From positions 1,620,001-1,684,000 of the forward strand of contig NZ_LR134338.1 of assembly GCF_900637055.1 (NCBI RefSeq): a stretch of 64,000 bases of DNA. The letters are read 5' to 3'. Below, piece by piece: positions 26,289-33,679 of the stretch. The first letter of the stretch is position 1, and the number at the start of each line of letters is the position of its first letter. The position numbers and the translations under genes were made by a program. This stretch comes from Brevibacillus brevis (GTDB lineage: Bacteria > Bacillota > Bacilli > Brevibacillales > Brevibacillaceae). The notes under the pieces are model-generated. The model was not told where the DNA came from. It did no database searches and saw only the letters and a program-made list of their open reading frames with translations.

Positions 26289-27005
26289 TCACGATGGTGT
26301 GCCAAGTGGGATGTCATGTGCAGAAAGTGTATCGCGCAGAACGGTCGCCATGAGCTGGTAGCCGAGGACATGCGGATGAAGCCCGTCGTCAGCCAATTCC
26401 TTGCGCAGTGTGATGCCATCTGCGTCCGTCATGCGGGAGTGATAATCGACATACAGACAGTCTGCTTGTTTTGCAAAAGCTTGAAAACGTTCATTGATAG
26501 CGACGACGAGCTCGTTTCGCTCACGGTTGCGTGCGTATCGGTCCATACAAGTAGGCAAGAGGGAACAAAGAATGGGCTGAATGCCTTGCTCGAGAGCCGC
26601 ATGCACCATTGCTTCTACATCACTTGTCACTTGCTGGCAAATTTCTTGGGGTGTCAGTCGGTCGGAAGGCAAGAATGTATCCAACGCCCACGTATTGTTA
26701 ATCCCGATCATGATCACCACGTAACGTGGCTTCAATTGAAGGACATCCGCGGCAAAACGTCTGCGGGCCTGTTCGGTAGTGTCACCGCCGATTCCACGAT
26801 TGACGATCGTCTGACCCGACCGGCCAAAAAAGGTAGCGAGATCCCACCAATGCGTGATGGAATCACCAAAAAAAACAAAATCGACTGGCTGCTGGTGGAA
26901 AAGCAGTGCTTCATTATGAAAGTCAAATTCGTTGCGTCGCCTGTCTGCTGGCGCATCGATACTGAAAAATCCGGGCTTTATGAGAGCTGGGCGCTGTTCG
27001 TCCAA
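26289..27005 (-). CDS. SGNH/GDSL family hydrolase
   Basis: 238 residues with all four SGNH blocks: VFFGDSITHWW (nucleophile Ser), the Gly in NRGIGGDT, MIGINNTW (Asn), and DDGLHPH (Asp and His). It is a serine esterase or lipase-like enzyme without a signal peptide. The best start is TTG at 27005, with GAGGAGGG upstream. Substrate unknown; probably an O-acetyl or acyl ester. Confidence 0.88.
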   Translation of the reverse strand: MDEQRPALIKPGFFSIDAPADRRRNEFDFHNEALLFHQQPVDFVFFGDSITHWWDLATFFGRSGQTIVNRGIGGDTTEQARRRFAADVLQLKPRYVVIMIGINNTWALDTFLPSDRLTPQEICQQVTSDVEAMVHAALEQGIQPILCSLLPTCMDRYARNRERNELVVAINERFQAFAKQADCLYVDYHSRMTDADGITLRKELADDGLHPHVLGYQLMATVLRDTLSAHDIPLGTPS

Positions 27006-27083
27006 TCTACATCCCTCCTCGTCCAAAAGTTTACCATATCCCTGTAAGCGTGGTGTGCAGTTTCGTTTACTTCTTACTTGATT

Positions 27084-27137
27084 TTGCCGAGTGTTAGCGA
27101 TAACATATGTTCTGAATAAGACTGATAACCATTATCA
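27084..27137 (+). promoter_or_regulatory. Promoter and Fur box of the nitroreductase gene
   Basis: TTGCCG (27084-27089), a 16-bp spacer and TATGTT (27106-27111) form a plausible promoter. TGATAACCATTATCA (27123-27137) follows. It matches the 7-1-7 Bacillus Fur box TGATAATNATTATCA at every defined position but one. The site covers the transcription start region, as expected for iron-dependent repression. Confidence 0.7.
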
Positions 27138-27171
27138 AAGTGTGAAAGTCTAAGAGAAGAGGGTGACCGTT

Positions 27172-27714
27172 GTGTCCATTGCCAAAATCATTCGAGAGCG
27201 CCGCTCTATTAAAAAAGATTATAAACCAGATACTGTGTCCGAAGAACTTGTTCTGGAGCTGTTGAATGACGCAGTGTACGCGCCAAACCATGGTGTTCGT
27301 GAGCCGTGGAGATTTATGTTTGTATCTTCAGAGAAAAAAGAAGCGTTTGTAGAGAAGTTGATCACTTGCTATCCTCCAGAGGCCCATCAGGCGCGCAGAG
27401 ACATGTACAACCAACCGGCAGCCTATTTGGTCGTTATCATGAAAGAAGATCCGCGCCAGAAACAATGGGAAGAAGATTTCAGTGCGACGGCTGCTCTCAT
27501 TCAAAACTTCCAGTTGCTCGCATGGGAGCGTGGACTAGGTGTCGTCTGGAAAACAAACGCGCACAACTGGGACCCGAAGGCACACGCCATCTTGGGGGTT
27601 GCGCCAGGAGAGAAAATCGTTGGTTTCCTGCACCTCGGTTTTTTCGATCAGGAAAATGTACCAGCAGCACGCACGCGCACACCTGCCGAAGAAAAGTTCA
27701 CTCGGTTCGAATAA
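27172..27714 (+). CDS. Nitroreductase family protein
   Basis: 180 residues: FMN-binding IRERRSIKKDY near the N-terminus, VYAPNHGVREPWRFMFV, and ENVPAARTRTPAEEKF at the C-terminus, typical of YdjA/YfhC-like nitroreductases. GTG at 27172 follows AGAGGGTGA at good spacing; an in-frame GTG three codons earlier is less well placed. A near-perfect Fur box upstream predicts induction under iron limitation. Possible roles are flavin-dependent ferric reduction or quinone reduction (inference). Confidence 0.88.
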   Translation: MSIAKIIRERRSIKKDYKPDTVSEELVLELLNDAVYAPNHGVREPWRFMFVSSEKKEAFVEKLITCYPPEAHQARRDMYNQPAAYLVVIMKEDPRQKQWEEDFSATAALIQNFQLLAWERGLGVVWKTNAHNWDPKAHAILGVAPGEKIVGFLHLGFFDQENVPAARTRTPAEEKFTRFE

Positions 27715-27716
27715 AC

Positions 27717-27752
27717 GAAAAAAACGAGACCATTCGAAGGTCTCGTTTTTTT
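27717..27752. terminator. Bidirectional terminator
   Basis: AAAAAAACGAGACC (27718-27731) pairs with GGTCTCGTTTTTTT (27739-27752); shared by the nitroreductase and the convergent DinB gene. Confidence 0.93.
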
Positions 27753-27756
27753 GCCA

Positions 27757-28239
27757 TTACTTTGCTGTTGCTTCCTGTGCTACGACTTTTACCATGCTCG
27801 AGATGATCCCCAGATGGATGGACTCGTGCATGACGGCAAAGTTAAAGACTTCTCCAACCGTTGTAAACTGGAAGGGACCCATTGTAATGGGGGCTGGCAA
27901 AGCTGCCTCTAGCTCAGCAGGGGTGACGGAGGACAGCAGTTCTAGCTGTACAGACAAATAGTGAATCAGCTCATCTTTCGAGGGTGGTGCAGTCGTCCAG
28001 TCAGAGGGCTTCGTTCCCGTCTGAAAAAGAGTAGCGTAAGAAGCGGGCAGGTCGGACTGGTAGGGCAAGCCGATGGATAGGAAATGCTGAAAACAAAAGA
28101 CGATGTGGCCGATATTCCAGCGAAGTGTATTTGAAAAAGCGGGGGATTGAACATCCAATAGCTCCTCAGGAATCATGGGAATCTGTTGCAGGCCAATTTG
28201 ACGAACGGATGTGGCTGTAGTGATCATGCTTTGAGACAT
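27757..28239 (-). CDS. DinB family protein
   Basis: 160 residues of the DinB/YfiT metalloenzyme superfamily four-helix bundle. Family positions are visible as NTLRWNIGHIVFCF (first metal-ligand His) and MHESIHLGIISSM (HxxxH-like pair near the C-terminus). Many members are bacillithiol-dependent transferases, but the substrate is unknown here. The ATG at 28239 has GGGAGG nine bases upstream. Divergent from a LysR gene. Confidence 0.83.
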   Translation of the reverse strand: MSQSMITTATSVRQIGLQQIPMIPEELLDVQSPAFSNTLRWNIGHIVFCFQHFLSIGLPYQSDLPASYATLFQTGTKPSDWTTAPPSKDELIHYLSVQLELLSSVTPAELEAALPAPITMGPFQFTTVGEVFNFAVMHESIHLGIISSMVKVVAQEATAK

Positions 28240-28384
28240 GAGACAAAACCTCCCTATCATTTTCCTATGATTGACAGTGATCTTACCGTCAACTAAAGTG
28301 TACGTCGTAGGGGAAATCGCAACAATCATACTTTTCCGATTAGAATGATTAGTAAAAATGATAATAGGCGTAAGAGGTGAGGCA

Positions 28385-29308
28385 ATGGAGCTCAGGCAAT
28401 TGGAGTATTTTATGGCAATATGTGAAGAAATGCATTTTTCCCGGGCATCAGAAAAGCTGTGTACCTCGCAGTCCAATCTCAGCCAGCAAATCAAGTTTTT
28501 AGAGAGTGAGCTGGGTGTCCCGCTGTTTGACCGTTTGGGCAAGCGAATCGCCTTGACGGAAGCAGGGAAGGTATTGCTGGAACAGAGTCGGCATGTTTTT
28601 TCCCATATCGACTACGCACGAGAAGCGATTGCTGCCATGAAAAACAACGAAGGAGGCACGCTCACGATCGGTGTCTTGCCTGGAGATGCTGACTTGTTGT
28701 TTGATGCTCTTCTTGTAGAATTCCACCGCTTGTATCCGAAAACATCCTTATCCGTCATTGAGTCTACAAGAATCGTGGAGCAAATCATATCCGGCGAGAT
28801 TGATTTGGGCGTGACTGTTTTACCTGAGCCGGATGAGAGAATCACTGTCATTCCACTGTTTCATGAAGAGTTCGCACTGGCGGTTCATACCGCACATCCA
28901 CTTGCCAAGGAAAAGGCAATCAAATTTGAGCAGCTTCAAGATGTGAAAATGGTGATGTTTCCGCCAGATCATCAAGCGAGACAGCTCATCAATCGCTATT
29001 GCCTACAGGAAGGCTTTCGCTTGCAGCCTCCTATCGAAACGACCACACTCCTGTCTCTATTGACTCTTGTAAAAAAGGGGATCGGGGGCTGTATCCTGCC
29101 TAGCTTATTGCTGCAAAACGTAAACGACGACGGGATTGCGATCATCAACCTCGTGAGTCCCACACCCAGCCAAGACATCTGTCTGATCTATCGCACGGAC
29201 AAATATATGGGGTTCGCCGCTCGTACCTTCATCGATACACTACAAGCGTATATTCAATCGGCTATTGACAACGCCCATGCTTCCACCACAAATAAAAATC
29301 ACTCGTAA
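28385..29308 (+). CDS. LysR family transcriptional regulator
   Basis: 307 residues beginning MELRQLEYFMAICEEMHFSR, with a LysR helix-turn-helix (residues 1-60) and a substrate-binding effector domain (about 90-295). The start at 28385 is the conserved LysR start and has AGAGGTGAGG just upstream. It resembles CynR/GltC-type regulators; effector and targets unknown. The divergent DinB gene is a candidate target. No clear terminator follows. Confidence 0.92.
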   Translation: MELRQLEYFMAICEEMHFSRASEKLCTSQSNLSQQIKFLESELGVPLFDRLGKRIALTEAGKVLLEQSRHVFSHIDYAREAIAAMKNNEGGTLTIGVLPGDADLLFDALLVEFHRLYPKTSLSVIESTRIVEQIISGEIDLGVTVLPEPDERITVIPLFHEEFALAVHTAHPLAKEKAIKFEQLQDVKMVMFPPDHQARQLINRYCLQEGFRLQPPIETTTLLSLLTLVKKGIGGCILPSLLLQNVNDDGIAIINLVSPTPSQDICLIYRTDKYMGFAARTFIDTLQAYIQSAIDNAHASTTNKNHS

Positions 29309-29378
29309 GATTTTCCTTTCCTTGGTAAAATGCATATCATTACGAGCCTTACGATCTGGTCGATGGGAGGAAGTTTAC

Positions 29379-29405
29379 ATGCATCCAAAAAAAGTCCCCC
29401 GTTAA
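29379..29405 (+). CDS. Candidate eight-codon leader peptide upstream of the ANT(4')-like gene
   Basis: ATG at 29379 encodes MHPKKVPR and stops at 29403-29405. It is preceded by GGGAGGA eight bases upstream, a strong ribosome-binding site for so short a frame. TCCTCC at 29414-29419 can pair with this ribosome-binding site, and the adjoining TCCAT (29417-29421) can pair with ATGGA (29464-29468) beside the resistance-gene ribosome-binding site. That layout resembles translational attenuation of antibiotic-resistance genes. No expression evidence; function is inference. Confidence 0.4.
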   Translation: MHPKKVPR

Positions 29406-29473
29406 TCCCGAGGTCCTCCATTCATGTATTTGTGTCAGCTCACCCCAAAATATAGCAAGGGAGATGGACGTCA

Positions 29474-30244
29474 ATGAACATGAATGGACCTGTAAAAATT
29501 TCTCGAAGTGAACGATTTCAAACCTGCCAAGAAATTGCTGCGCGATTGCATGAAGTGTACAAAGAAAAAGTTCTCGCCATTGGGGTGTATGGTTCCATTT
29601 CTCGAGGGACAGACGGCCCTTATTCGGATATCGAGATGTTTTGCGTACTAGAAGAATCAGGGGAAGAAATAGAATTTAGCTACGAATGGTCAGCGGGACC
29701 TTGGAAGGCTGAAGTCAATGTATGCAGTGCAGATGTTTTGCTGAACACTGCCGCTACTGTCGAGGATGATTGGCCGCTGACACATGGCCCATTTTTTTCT
29801 CCGCTGAGTCTATATGATCCAAAGGGCTTTTTTGAAACGCTCAAAAAAGCAGCAGAATCACCATCGCAGGAAGATTTCACAGAGGGAATCAACGGTATTC
29901 TCGTAGGGGAAATGTACGAGTTTATCGGCAAGTTGCGAAACGTAAATCTAAACGGCCCACATACCTATCTGCCCTACTTGGCCATGCAGTTTGCCCAATA
30001 CGGTGCAATGTTGATCGGGCTGCACAACAGGAAGCTTTACTCGACAGGGGCCAAGGTTTTGCCGGAAGCGCTGGAATTGCCGAATCGTCCGGCTGGATTC
30101 GATCAGGTAGCCATTTTGGTAATGGCGGGAGATTTGACTGATCCAGCAAAAATCGTTACCGCTTGCGAAGCATTCTGGGATGGTCTCCAAGACTGGGCTG
30201 CTCAGCATCAGTATGTGATTCATTCAGAGCGAATCCCTTTTTAG
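29474..30244 (+). CDS. Aminoglycoside 4'-O-nucleotidyltransferase family, ANT(4')-like
   Basis: 256 residues, the same length as the plasmid-borne kanamycin nucleotidyltransferase AadD (ANT(4')-I) and clearly homologous along its whole length. The nucleotidyltransferase motif GSISRGTDGPYSDIEMF holds the metal-binding Asp and Glu, and VEDDWPLTHGPFFS and the terminal SERIPF match the family. It should transfer AMP from ATP to an aminoglycoside hydroxyl, but substrate range is untested and it differs substantially from AadD as recalled. Chromosomal context with no mobile element. Ribosome-binding site AAGGGAG; a short leader frame lies upstream. Confidence 0.87.
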   Translation: MNMNGPVKISRSERFQTCQEIAARLHEVYKEKVLAIGVYGSISRGTDGPYSDIEMFCVLEESGEEIEFSYEWSAGPWKAEVNVCSADVLLNTAATVEDDWPLTHGPFFSPLSLYDPKGFFETLKKAAESPSQEDFTEGINGILVGEMYEFIGKLRNVNLNGPHTYLPYLAMQFAQYGAMLIGLHNRKLYSTGAKVLPEALELPNRPAGFDQVAILVMAGDLTDPAKIVTACEAFWDGLQDWAAQHQYVIHSERIPF

Positions 30245-30261
30245 TCGATAAAAAACAATAC

Positions 30262-30328
30262 GAGACCCCTTTCACGAGGGGTCTCGACTTACCAAGAAAG
30301 CCTTGCTTCCTAGCGAGGCTTTTATTTT
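30262..30328 (+). terminator. Two tandem hairpins after the ANT(4')-like gene
   Basis: First, GAGACCCCT pairs with AGGGGTCTC (about 30262-30286) without a T-run. Second, AAAGCCTTGCT pairs with AGCGAGGCTTT (30297-30307 with 30312-30322), followed by a T-rich tail. The second is the likely terminator. Confidence 0.8.
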
Positions 30329-30333
30329 TGGGC

Positions 30334-30708
30334 TTACTCAACTTTGCCGCTCAAATGCTCATGAATGAGCTTCCATTCATCTGTCTCTGTTTTTGTAAAG
30401 ATATTCGTGGCTCTGCCACTTCCCGTGACGAATTCCCCGTTGTAATAGCCTTGATATTGATACGTATATACACAGCTTGCGGATCTTTGATCGACAGCAA
30501 TCCACTGGACATCCGTAGCCCCATAGACTTCATCTTTGATCAGATGCCATGCATTTTCAAAGTAAGCGCGGATCTCGCTCATGGATGTACAAGTCTTGTC
30601 AGAAAACCAGTAAATGGCATTCGGATGGAGCACTTTTTCTACATTGGCAAAGTCATGTGTATTAGTAGCGTCAATATATTGCGCTAACGCCTGTTTATAC
30701 TCTTCCAC
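30334..30708 (-). CDS. SnoaL/NTF2-like (DUF4440-type) protein
   Basis: 124 residues of the NTF2-like alpha+beta barrel: an N-terminal helix MEEYKQALAQYIDATNTHD, LHPNAIYWFSDKTCTSMSEIRAYF, and C-terminal strands ending WKLIHEHLSGKVE. Such proteins are small ligand-binding or isomerase-like pockets. GTG start with GAGAGGG upstream. Function cannot be assigned. Confidence 0.75.
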   Translation of the reverse strand: MEEYKQALAQYIDATNTHDFANVEKVLHPNAIYWFSDKTCTSMSEIRAYFENAWHLIKDEVYGATDVQWIAVDQRSASCVYTYQYQGYYNGEFVTGSGRATNIFTKTETDEWKLIHEHLSGKVE

Positions 30709-30769
30709 GAATAATCCCTCTCTCCGCTAAAATGGTCTATTTATCCATATTTTATAGGTTTGCGGCAAT

Positions 30770-30822
30770 GAAAAAAAGCCCGCCCGATGTAGAAGGGGGC
30801 TATTCGGGCGGAAATGGAGGAC
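30770..30822 (-). terminator. Orphan minus-strand terminator
   Basis: On the minus strand CCGCCCGA (30821-30814) pairs with TCGGGCGG (30787-30780), followed by GC and seven T. It would end a minus-strand transcript from about 30822-31050, where no convincing protein gene is seen. The 30709-31081 stretch otherwise holds only the candidate sigma-K promoter for yjcZ. Confidence 0.6.
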
Positions 30823-30985
30823 GTAATGTCCATCGTAGGGTCTGACACATTCATGATAGATGTCTGATGTTAAGGAAGAGTAGAGAGAACATGAAGCATT
30901 TGTTAATTTTAGGTTATTTGTATAAATGCTGAGGGGCAGGCACCCGTTTTTTCCTTTTTGATCGCTGGAATAGACAGGCATCCAT

Positions 30986-31013
30986 ACAGGAGAGATGCGG
31001 TTGTCATAAGCTG
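30986..31013 (+). promoter_or_regulatory. Candidate sigma-K promoter for the YjcZ-type gene
   Basis: AC at 30986-30987, a 17-bp spacer, then CATAAGCTG (31005-31013), which fits the mother-cell sigma-K -10 form CATANNNTR. Position, about 70 bp before the start codon, is suitable. Short motifs like this occur by chance. Confidence 0.35.
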
Positions 31014-31081
31014 AATGCAGTACTGATCCTTGCCAGCAGATCGGTGCGTCCATCTGATCTCAACGAGAGGAGAGGAAGATT

Positions 31082-31171
31082 ATGGGTTGCAATCGCGGTG
31101 GCTTTTTTGGGGGCGGTTTCCTTTGGATTCTCATCATCATTTTTCTCGTAATTGCCTTCCTTGATGAGTAA
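31082..31171 (+). CDS. YjcZ family small sporulation protein
   Basis: 29 residues: MGCNRGGFFGGGFLWILIII and a short FLVIAFLDE end. The Gly/Phe-rich start followed by a single transmembrane helix is the YjcZ family pattern, usually expressed late in sporulation. A strong GAGGAGAGGAAG ribosome-binding site precedes the ATG and a terminator follows. Confidence 0.82.
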   Translation: MGCNRGGFFGGGFLWILIIIFLVIAFLDE

Positions 31172-31186
31172 GGCTTCATAGTAGAG

Positions 31187-31228
31187 AAAAGACTCTGTGC
31201 TCTTATACAAAGAGACAGAGTCTTTTTT
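31187..31228. terminator. Bidirectional terminator between yjcZ-type and cystine ABC genes
   Basis: AAAAGACTCTGT (31187-31198) pairs with ACAGAGTCTTTT (31215-31226), followed by T on the plus strand and T-rich sequence on the minus strand. Confidence 0.9.
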
Positions 31229-31235
31229 CTGGTCA

Positions 31236-31970
31236 TTACTTCAAATGCTGCAAAAACTGACGTGTGCGTTCCTCACGCGGCTGTGCGAACAAATGGGAGG
31301 GTGTATCTCGCTCGACGATGACGCCTTGGTCCATGAAAATAACCTCGTCGGCAACTTCCCGGGCAAACCCCATCTCGTGCGTGACGACGATCATCGTCAT
31401 TCCTTCCTGGGCAAGCTCCTTCATCACCTTCAACACTTCGCCAACGAGCTCCGGGTCGAGAGCGGAAGTAGGCTCGTCAAATAGCATGACTTGCGGGTCC
31501 ATCGCCAGTGCGCGGGCAATACCTACGCGCTGCTGCTGTCCGCCTGACAACTGTGCAGGAAAATGGTCCAGCTTGTCACCGAGACCTACTTTTGTCAGGA
31601 GAGCAGCGGCTTTCGCACGCGCTTTTTCTTTGTCTTCTTTTTTGACAGTGATAGGCCCCTCCATCACATTTTCAACGGCTGTCATGTGCGGGAACAGATT
31701 GTAGTTTTGAAACACCATGCCAGTCTGCTTCCGCAGCTTCGGAATACTCGTTCTCTCTACTTTTTTGGAGAAGTCCAGCTTGACGTCGCCGATCTGGACG
31801 CTGCCGCTGGTCGGAACCTCAAGTGCATTCAGGCAGCGAAGCAAGGTTGTTTTCCCGGAGCCAGAAGGACCGATGATAACGACTACTTTTCCTTTTTCTA
31901 CCGAGAGGGAAATGCCTTTGAGTACATGTAAGGTGTTGAATTGTTTATGCACATCCGTGATCGTAATCAT
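31236..31970 (-). CDS. tcyC: Polar amino acid (cystine-type) ABC transporter ATP-binding protein
   Basis: 244 residues: Walker [13 protein letters not shown]-loop [11 protein letters not shown], signature [15 protein letters not shown], Walker [14 protein letters not shown] and the switch His in [14 protein letters not shown]. It is the nucleotide-binding subunit of a PAAT-family importer, about the length of B. subtilis TcyC. It lies 17 bp downstream of the permease gene with AGGTGA as ribosome-binding site. Cystine specificity is inferred from the TcyA-like binding proteins of the same operon. Confidence 0.9.
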   Translation of the reverse strand: MITITDVHKQFNTLHVLKGISLSVEKGKVVVIIGPSGSGKTTLLRCLNALEVPTSGSVQIGDVKLDFSKKVERTSIPKLRKQTGMVFQNYNLFPHMTAVENVMEGPITVKKEDKEKARAKAAALLTKVGLGDKLDHFPAQLSGGQQQRVGIARALAMDPQVMLFDEPTSALDPELVGEVLKVMKELAQEGMTMIVVTHEMGFAREVADEVIFMDQGVIVERDTPSHLFAQPREERTRQFLQHLK

Positions 31971-31987
31971 GCGTTTTCACCTGCTTT

Positions 31988-32683
31988 TTAGACATAACGG
32001 TCCAGCTTGTTTTCGATGCGATCCTGGAAAATGGAGAGTACGAAGCAAATCACCCAGTAAATAAGGGCCGCTTCCGCATAGACCAGCAGCGGCTCATATG
32101 TCGCAGCGACGACTTCTTGGGCTTTGCGAAACATCTCTGGTACCAGAACGACTGAAGCCAGGGAAGTATCCTTGACCAAACTAATAAACGAGTTGGACAA
32201 AGGAGGAATGGAGACGCGAGCTGCCTGTGGGAGCACGACTCTGCGCAGTGCTTGCCAGTAGGTCATCCCCAGGGAGTAGGCTGCTTCCCATTGCCCTTTG
32301 TGAATGGACAAGATCGCGGCACGTACCACCTCGGAGGAGTAGGCACCGACGCTGAGAGAGAAGCCGATGATTGCCGACGGTATCGGGTCGATCATCAAGC
32401 CGATGCTCGGCAAGCCGTAAAAAATGATGAACAATTGGACTAATAAAGGAGTACCGCGAATGATCGATACATAAAAGCGGGCGATGGCAATCAGCGGCTT
32501 TATGCCGGATAGACGTGCCAGCGCAGTGAGAACCGCAATGATCAGACCAATGAAAAAGGATGCGATGGCGATTGTCAAAGAATAGAGCAAGGCTCCTTTC
32601 AATAGAGGAAGAAAGGAGCTTTGCGCGATATCGATCCATCGGTTCAGGCGTTCTGGGTTTTCAAAGAAGCTATTTAGAGACAT
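31988..32683 (-). CDS. tcyB: Amino acid ABC transporter permease (TcyB-like)
   Basis: 231 residues with a BPD_transp_1 domain and about five transmembrane helices. The EAA loop region reads EAAYSLGMTYWQALRRVVLPQA. The start ATG at 32683 lies inside the end of the upstream binding-protein gene, a 14-bp overlap, so the two are translationally coupled. Length matches TcyB-type permeases. Middle gene of the binding protein-permease-ATPase operon. Confidence 0.9.
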   Translation of the reverse strand: MSLNSFFENPERLNRWIDIAQSSFLPLLKGALLYSLTIAIASFFIGLIIAVLTALARLSGIKPLIAIARFYVSIIRGTPLLVQLFIIFYGLPSIGLMIDPIPSAIIGFSLSVGAYSSEVVRAAILSIHKGQWEAAYSLGMTYWQALRRVVLPQAARVSIPPLSNSFISLVKDTSLASVVLVPEMFRKAQEVVAATYEPLLVYAEAALIYWVICFVLSIFQDRIENKLDRYV

Positions 32684-33503
32684 CTGCACCAAACCATTTC
32701 TCTGATATTTTTGCGAGGGTACCATCTTTCGCCATGTCATCCAGTGCTTTGTTGAATGCATCAACCAGCTCTGTGCTGCCTTTACGGAAGAGGAAGCCGT
32801 TTTTCGCTACGTTCGGATCTTTTGCGATGATTTTGATAGGAACATCAGGCTTTTGCTTCATGAAGTCCAACAGGGAAATCCCGTCGTTGATCGTAATGTC
32901 TACACGCTTGGAAACAAGCAAGTCAATCGCTTGGTTAAAGCCTTCCACACCGACGATTTCCGCTCCGTTTTTCTTCGCGATATCTGTGAGGTTGCTCGTC
33001 AGTGTTTGCGCTGCTTTCAGACCTTTAATATCCTCGAAGCCTTTTACGGTCGTGTTGTCTTTATGAGTGACGAGGACCGCTGTGGATACGGTGTATGGAT
33101 TGGAGAAATCGTATTTTTCCTGGCGATCAGGGCGAATACCTACCTGATTCGCTACGACATCAAAGCGCTTGGAGTCAAGTCCAGCGAACATCGCATCCCA
33201 TTGTGTTTCTTGAAAAACAGGCTCTACACCGATGCGCTTCGCTACCTCTGTCACGACCTCTACATCATAGCCCGTCAGCTTGCCAGACTGATCGTGGAAC
33301 GTAAACGGCGCGTACGTGCCCTCGGTTCCGATCAAAATTTTACCTTCGGCCTTTACTTTTTCCAACAAGTTTTGTTCTTTTTTCTCTTCTGTTGGGGCAG
33401 GAGCGGCACTATTTTGCGGTGGCTGTCCCGTTGAAGACGAACCGCAACCTGCCAATGCGACTAACAGAGTGGAAGCGAGAAGGGAAAATAATAGTTTTTT
33501 CAT
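32670..33503 (-). CDS. tcyA: Cystine/amino acid ABC transporter substrate-binding lipoprotein (TcyA-like)
   Basis: 277 residues: lipoprotein signal ending in lipobox LAGC (Cys at about 20), a Ser/Pro-rich linker, then an SBP_bac_3 domain. It closely resembles B. subtilis TcyA, including GTEGTYAPFTFHDQSGKLTG, YDVEVVTEVAKR, QVGIRPDRQEKYDF and the terminal KISEKWFGADVSK. It captures the amino acid outside the membrane and delivers it to the permease. It has its own promoter (33545-33573) immediately after a 13-bp-arm palindrome, although a paralogous gene lies directly upstream. Confidence 0.9.
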   Translation of the reverse strand: MKKLLFSLLASTLLVALAGCGSSSTGQPPQNSAAPAPTEEKKEQNLLEKVKAEGKILIGTEGTYAPFTFHDQSGKLTGYDVEVVTEVAKRIGVEPVFQETQWDAMFAGLDSKRFDVVANQVGIRPDRQEKYDFSNPYTVSTAVLVTHKDNTTVKGFEDIKGLKAAQTLTSNLTDIAKKNGAEIVGVEGFNQAIDLLVSKRVDITINDGISLLDFMKQKPDVPIKIIAKDPNVAKNGFLFRKGSTELVDAFNKALDDMAKDGTLAKISEKWFGADVSK

Positions 33504-33544
33504 AAATTAACCCCCACTAAACCGATGTGAAATTGAATAGGATC

Positions 33545-33603
33545 ATACTAAAAGGGACAGACAATTTTGTCAACGCCTAAGAATTTATTTAAATTCTTAG
33601 GCG
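33545..33603 (-). promoter_or_regulatory. Promoter of the second binding-protein gene with abutting palindrome
   Basis: On the minus strand TTGACA (33573-33568), a 17-bp spacer and TAGTAT (33550-33545). Directly upstream of the -35, CGCCTAAGAATTT (33574-33586) and AAATTCTTAGGCG (33591-33603) form a perfect 13-bp-arm palindrome with a 4-base centre. It could be an operator or the 3' hairpin of the preceding gene, though no T-run follows. Confidence 0.6.
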
Positions 33604-33679
33604 CATGAAAACTTACCGCATAAACGCGGTCGCTCCCCCTTGCGTTTTCCTCGATAAAGGTTTTCTTCAGGTTTAAGAA

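Noticed and set aside
30931..30955. GGGGCAGGCACCC followed by T near 30.94 kb as a terminator or REP element
   Set aside because: The dyad is only three base pairs and no second copy was seen in the window.
30727..31053. A 108-codon minus-strand frame near 30.9 kb
   Set aside because: It spans the orphan terminator, lacks a ribosome-binding site and shows no family features.
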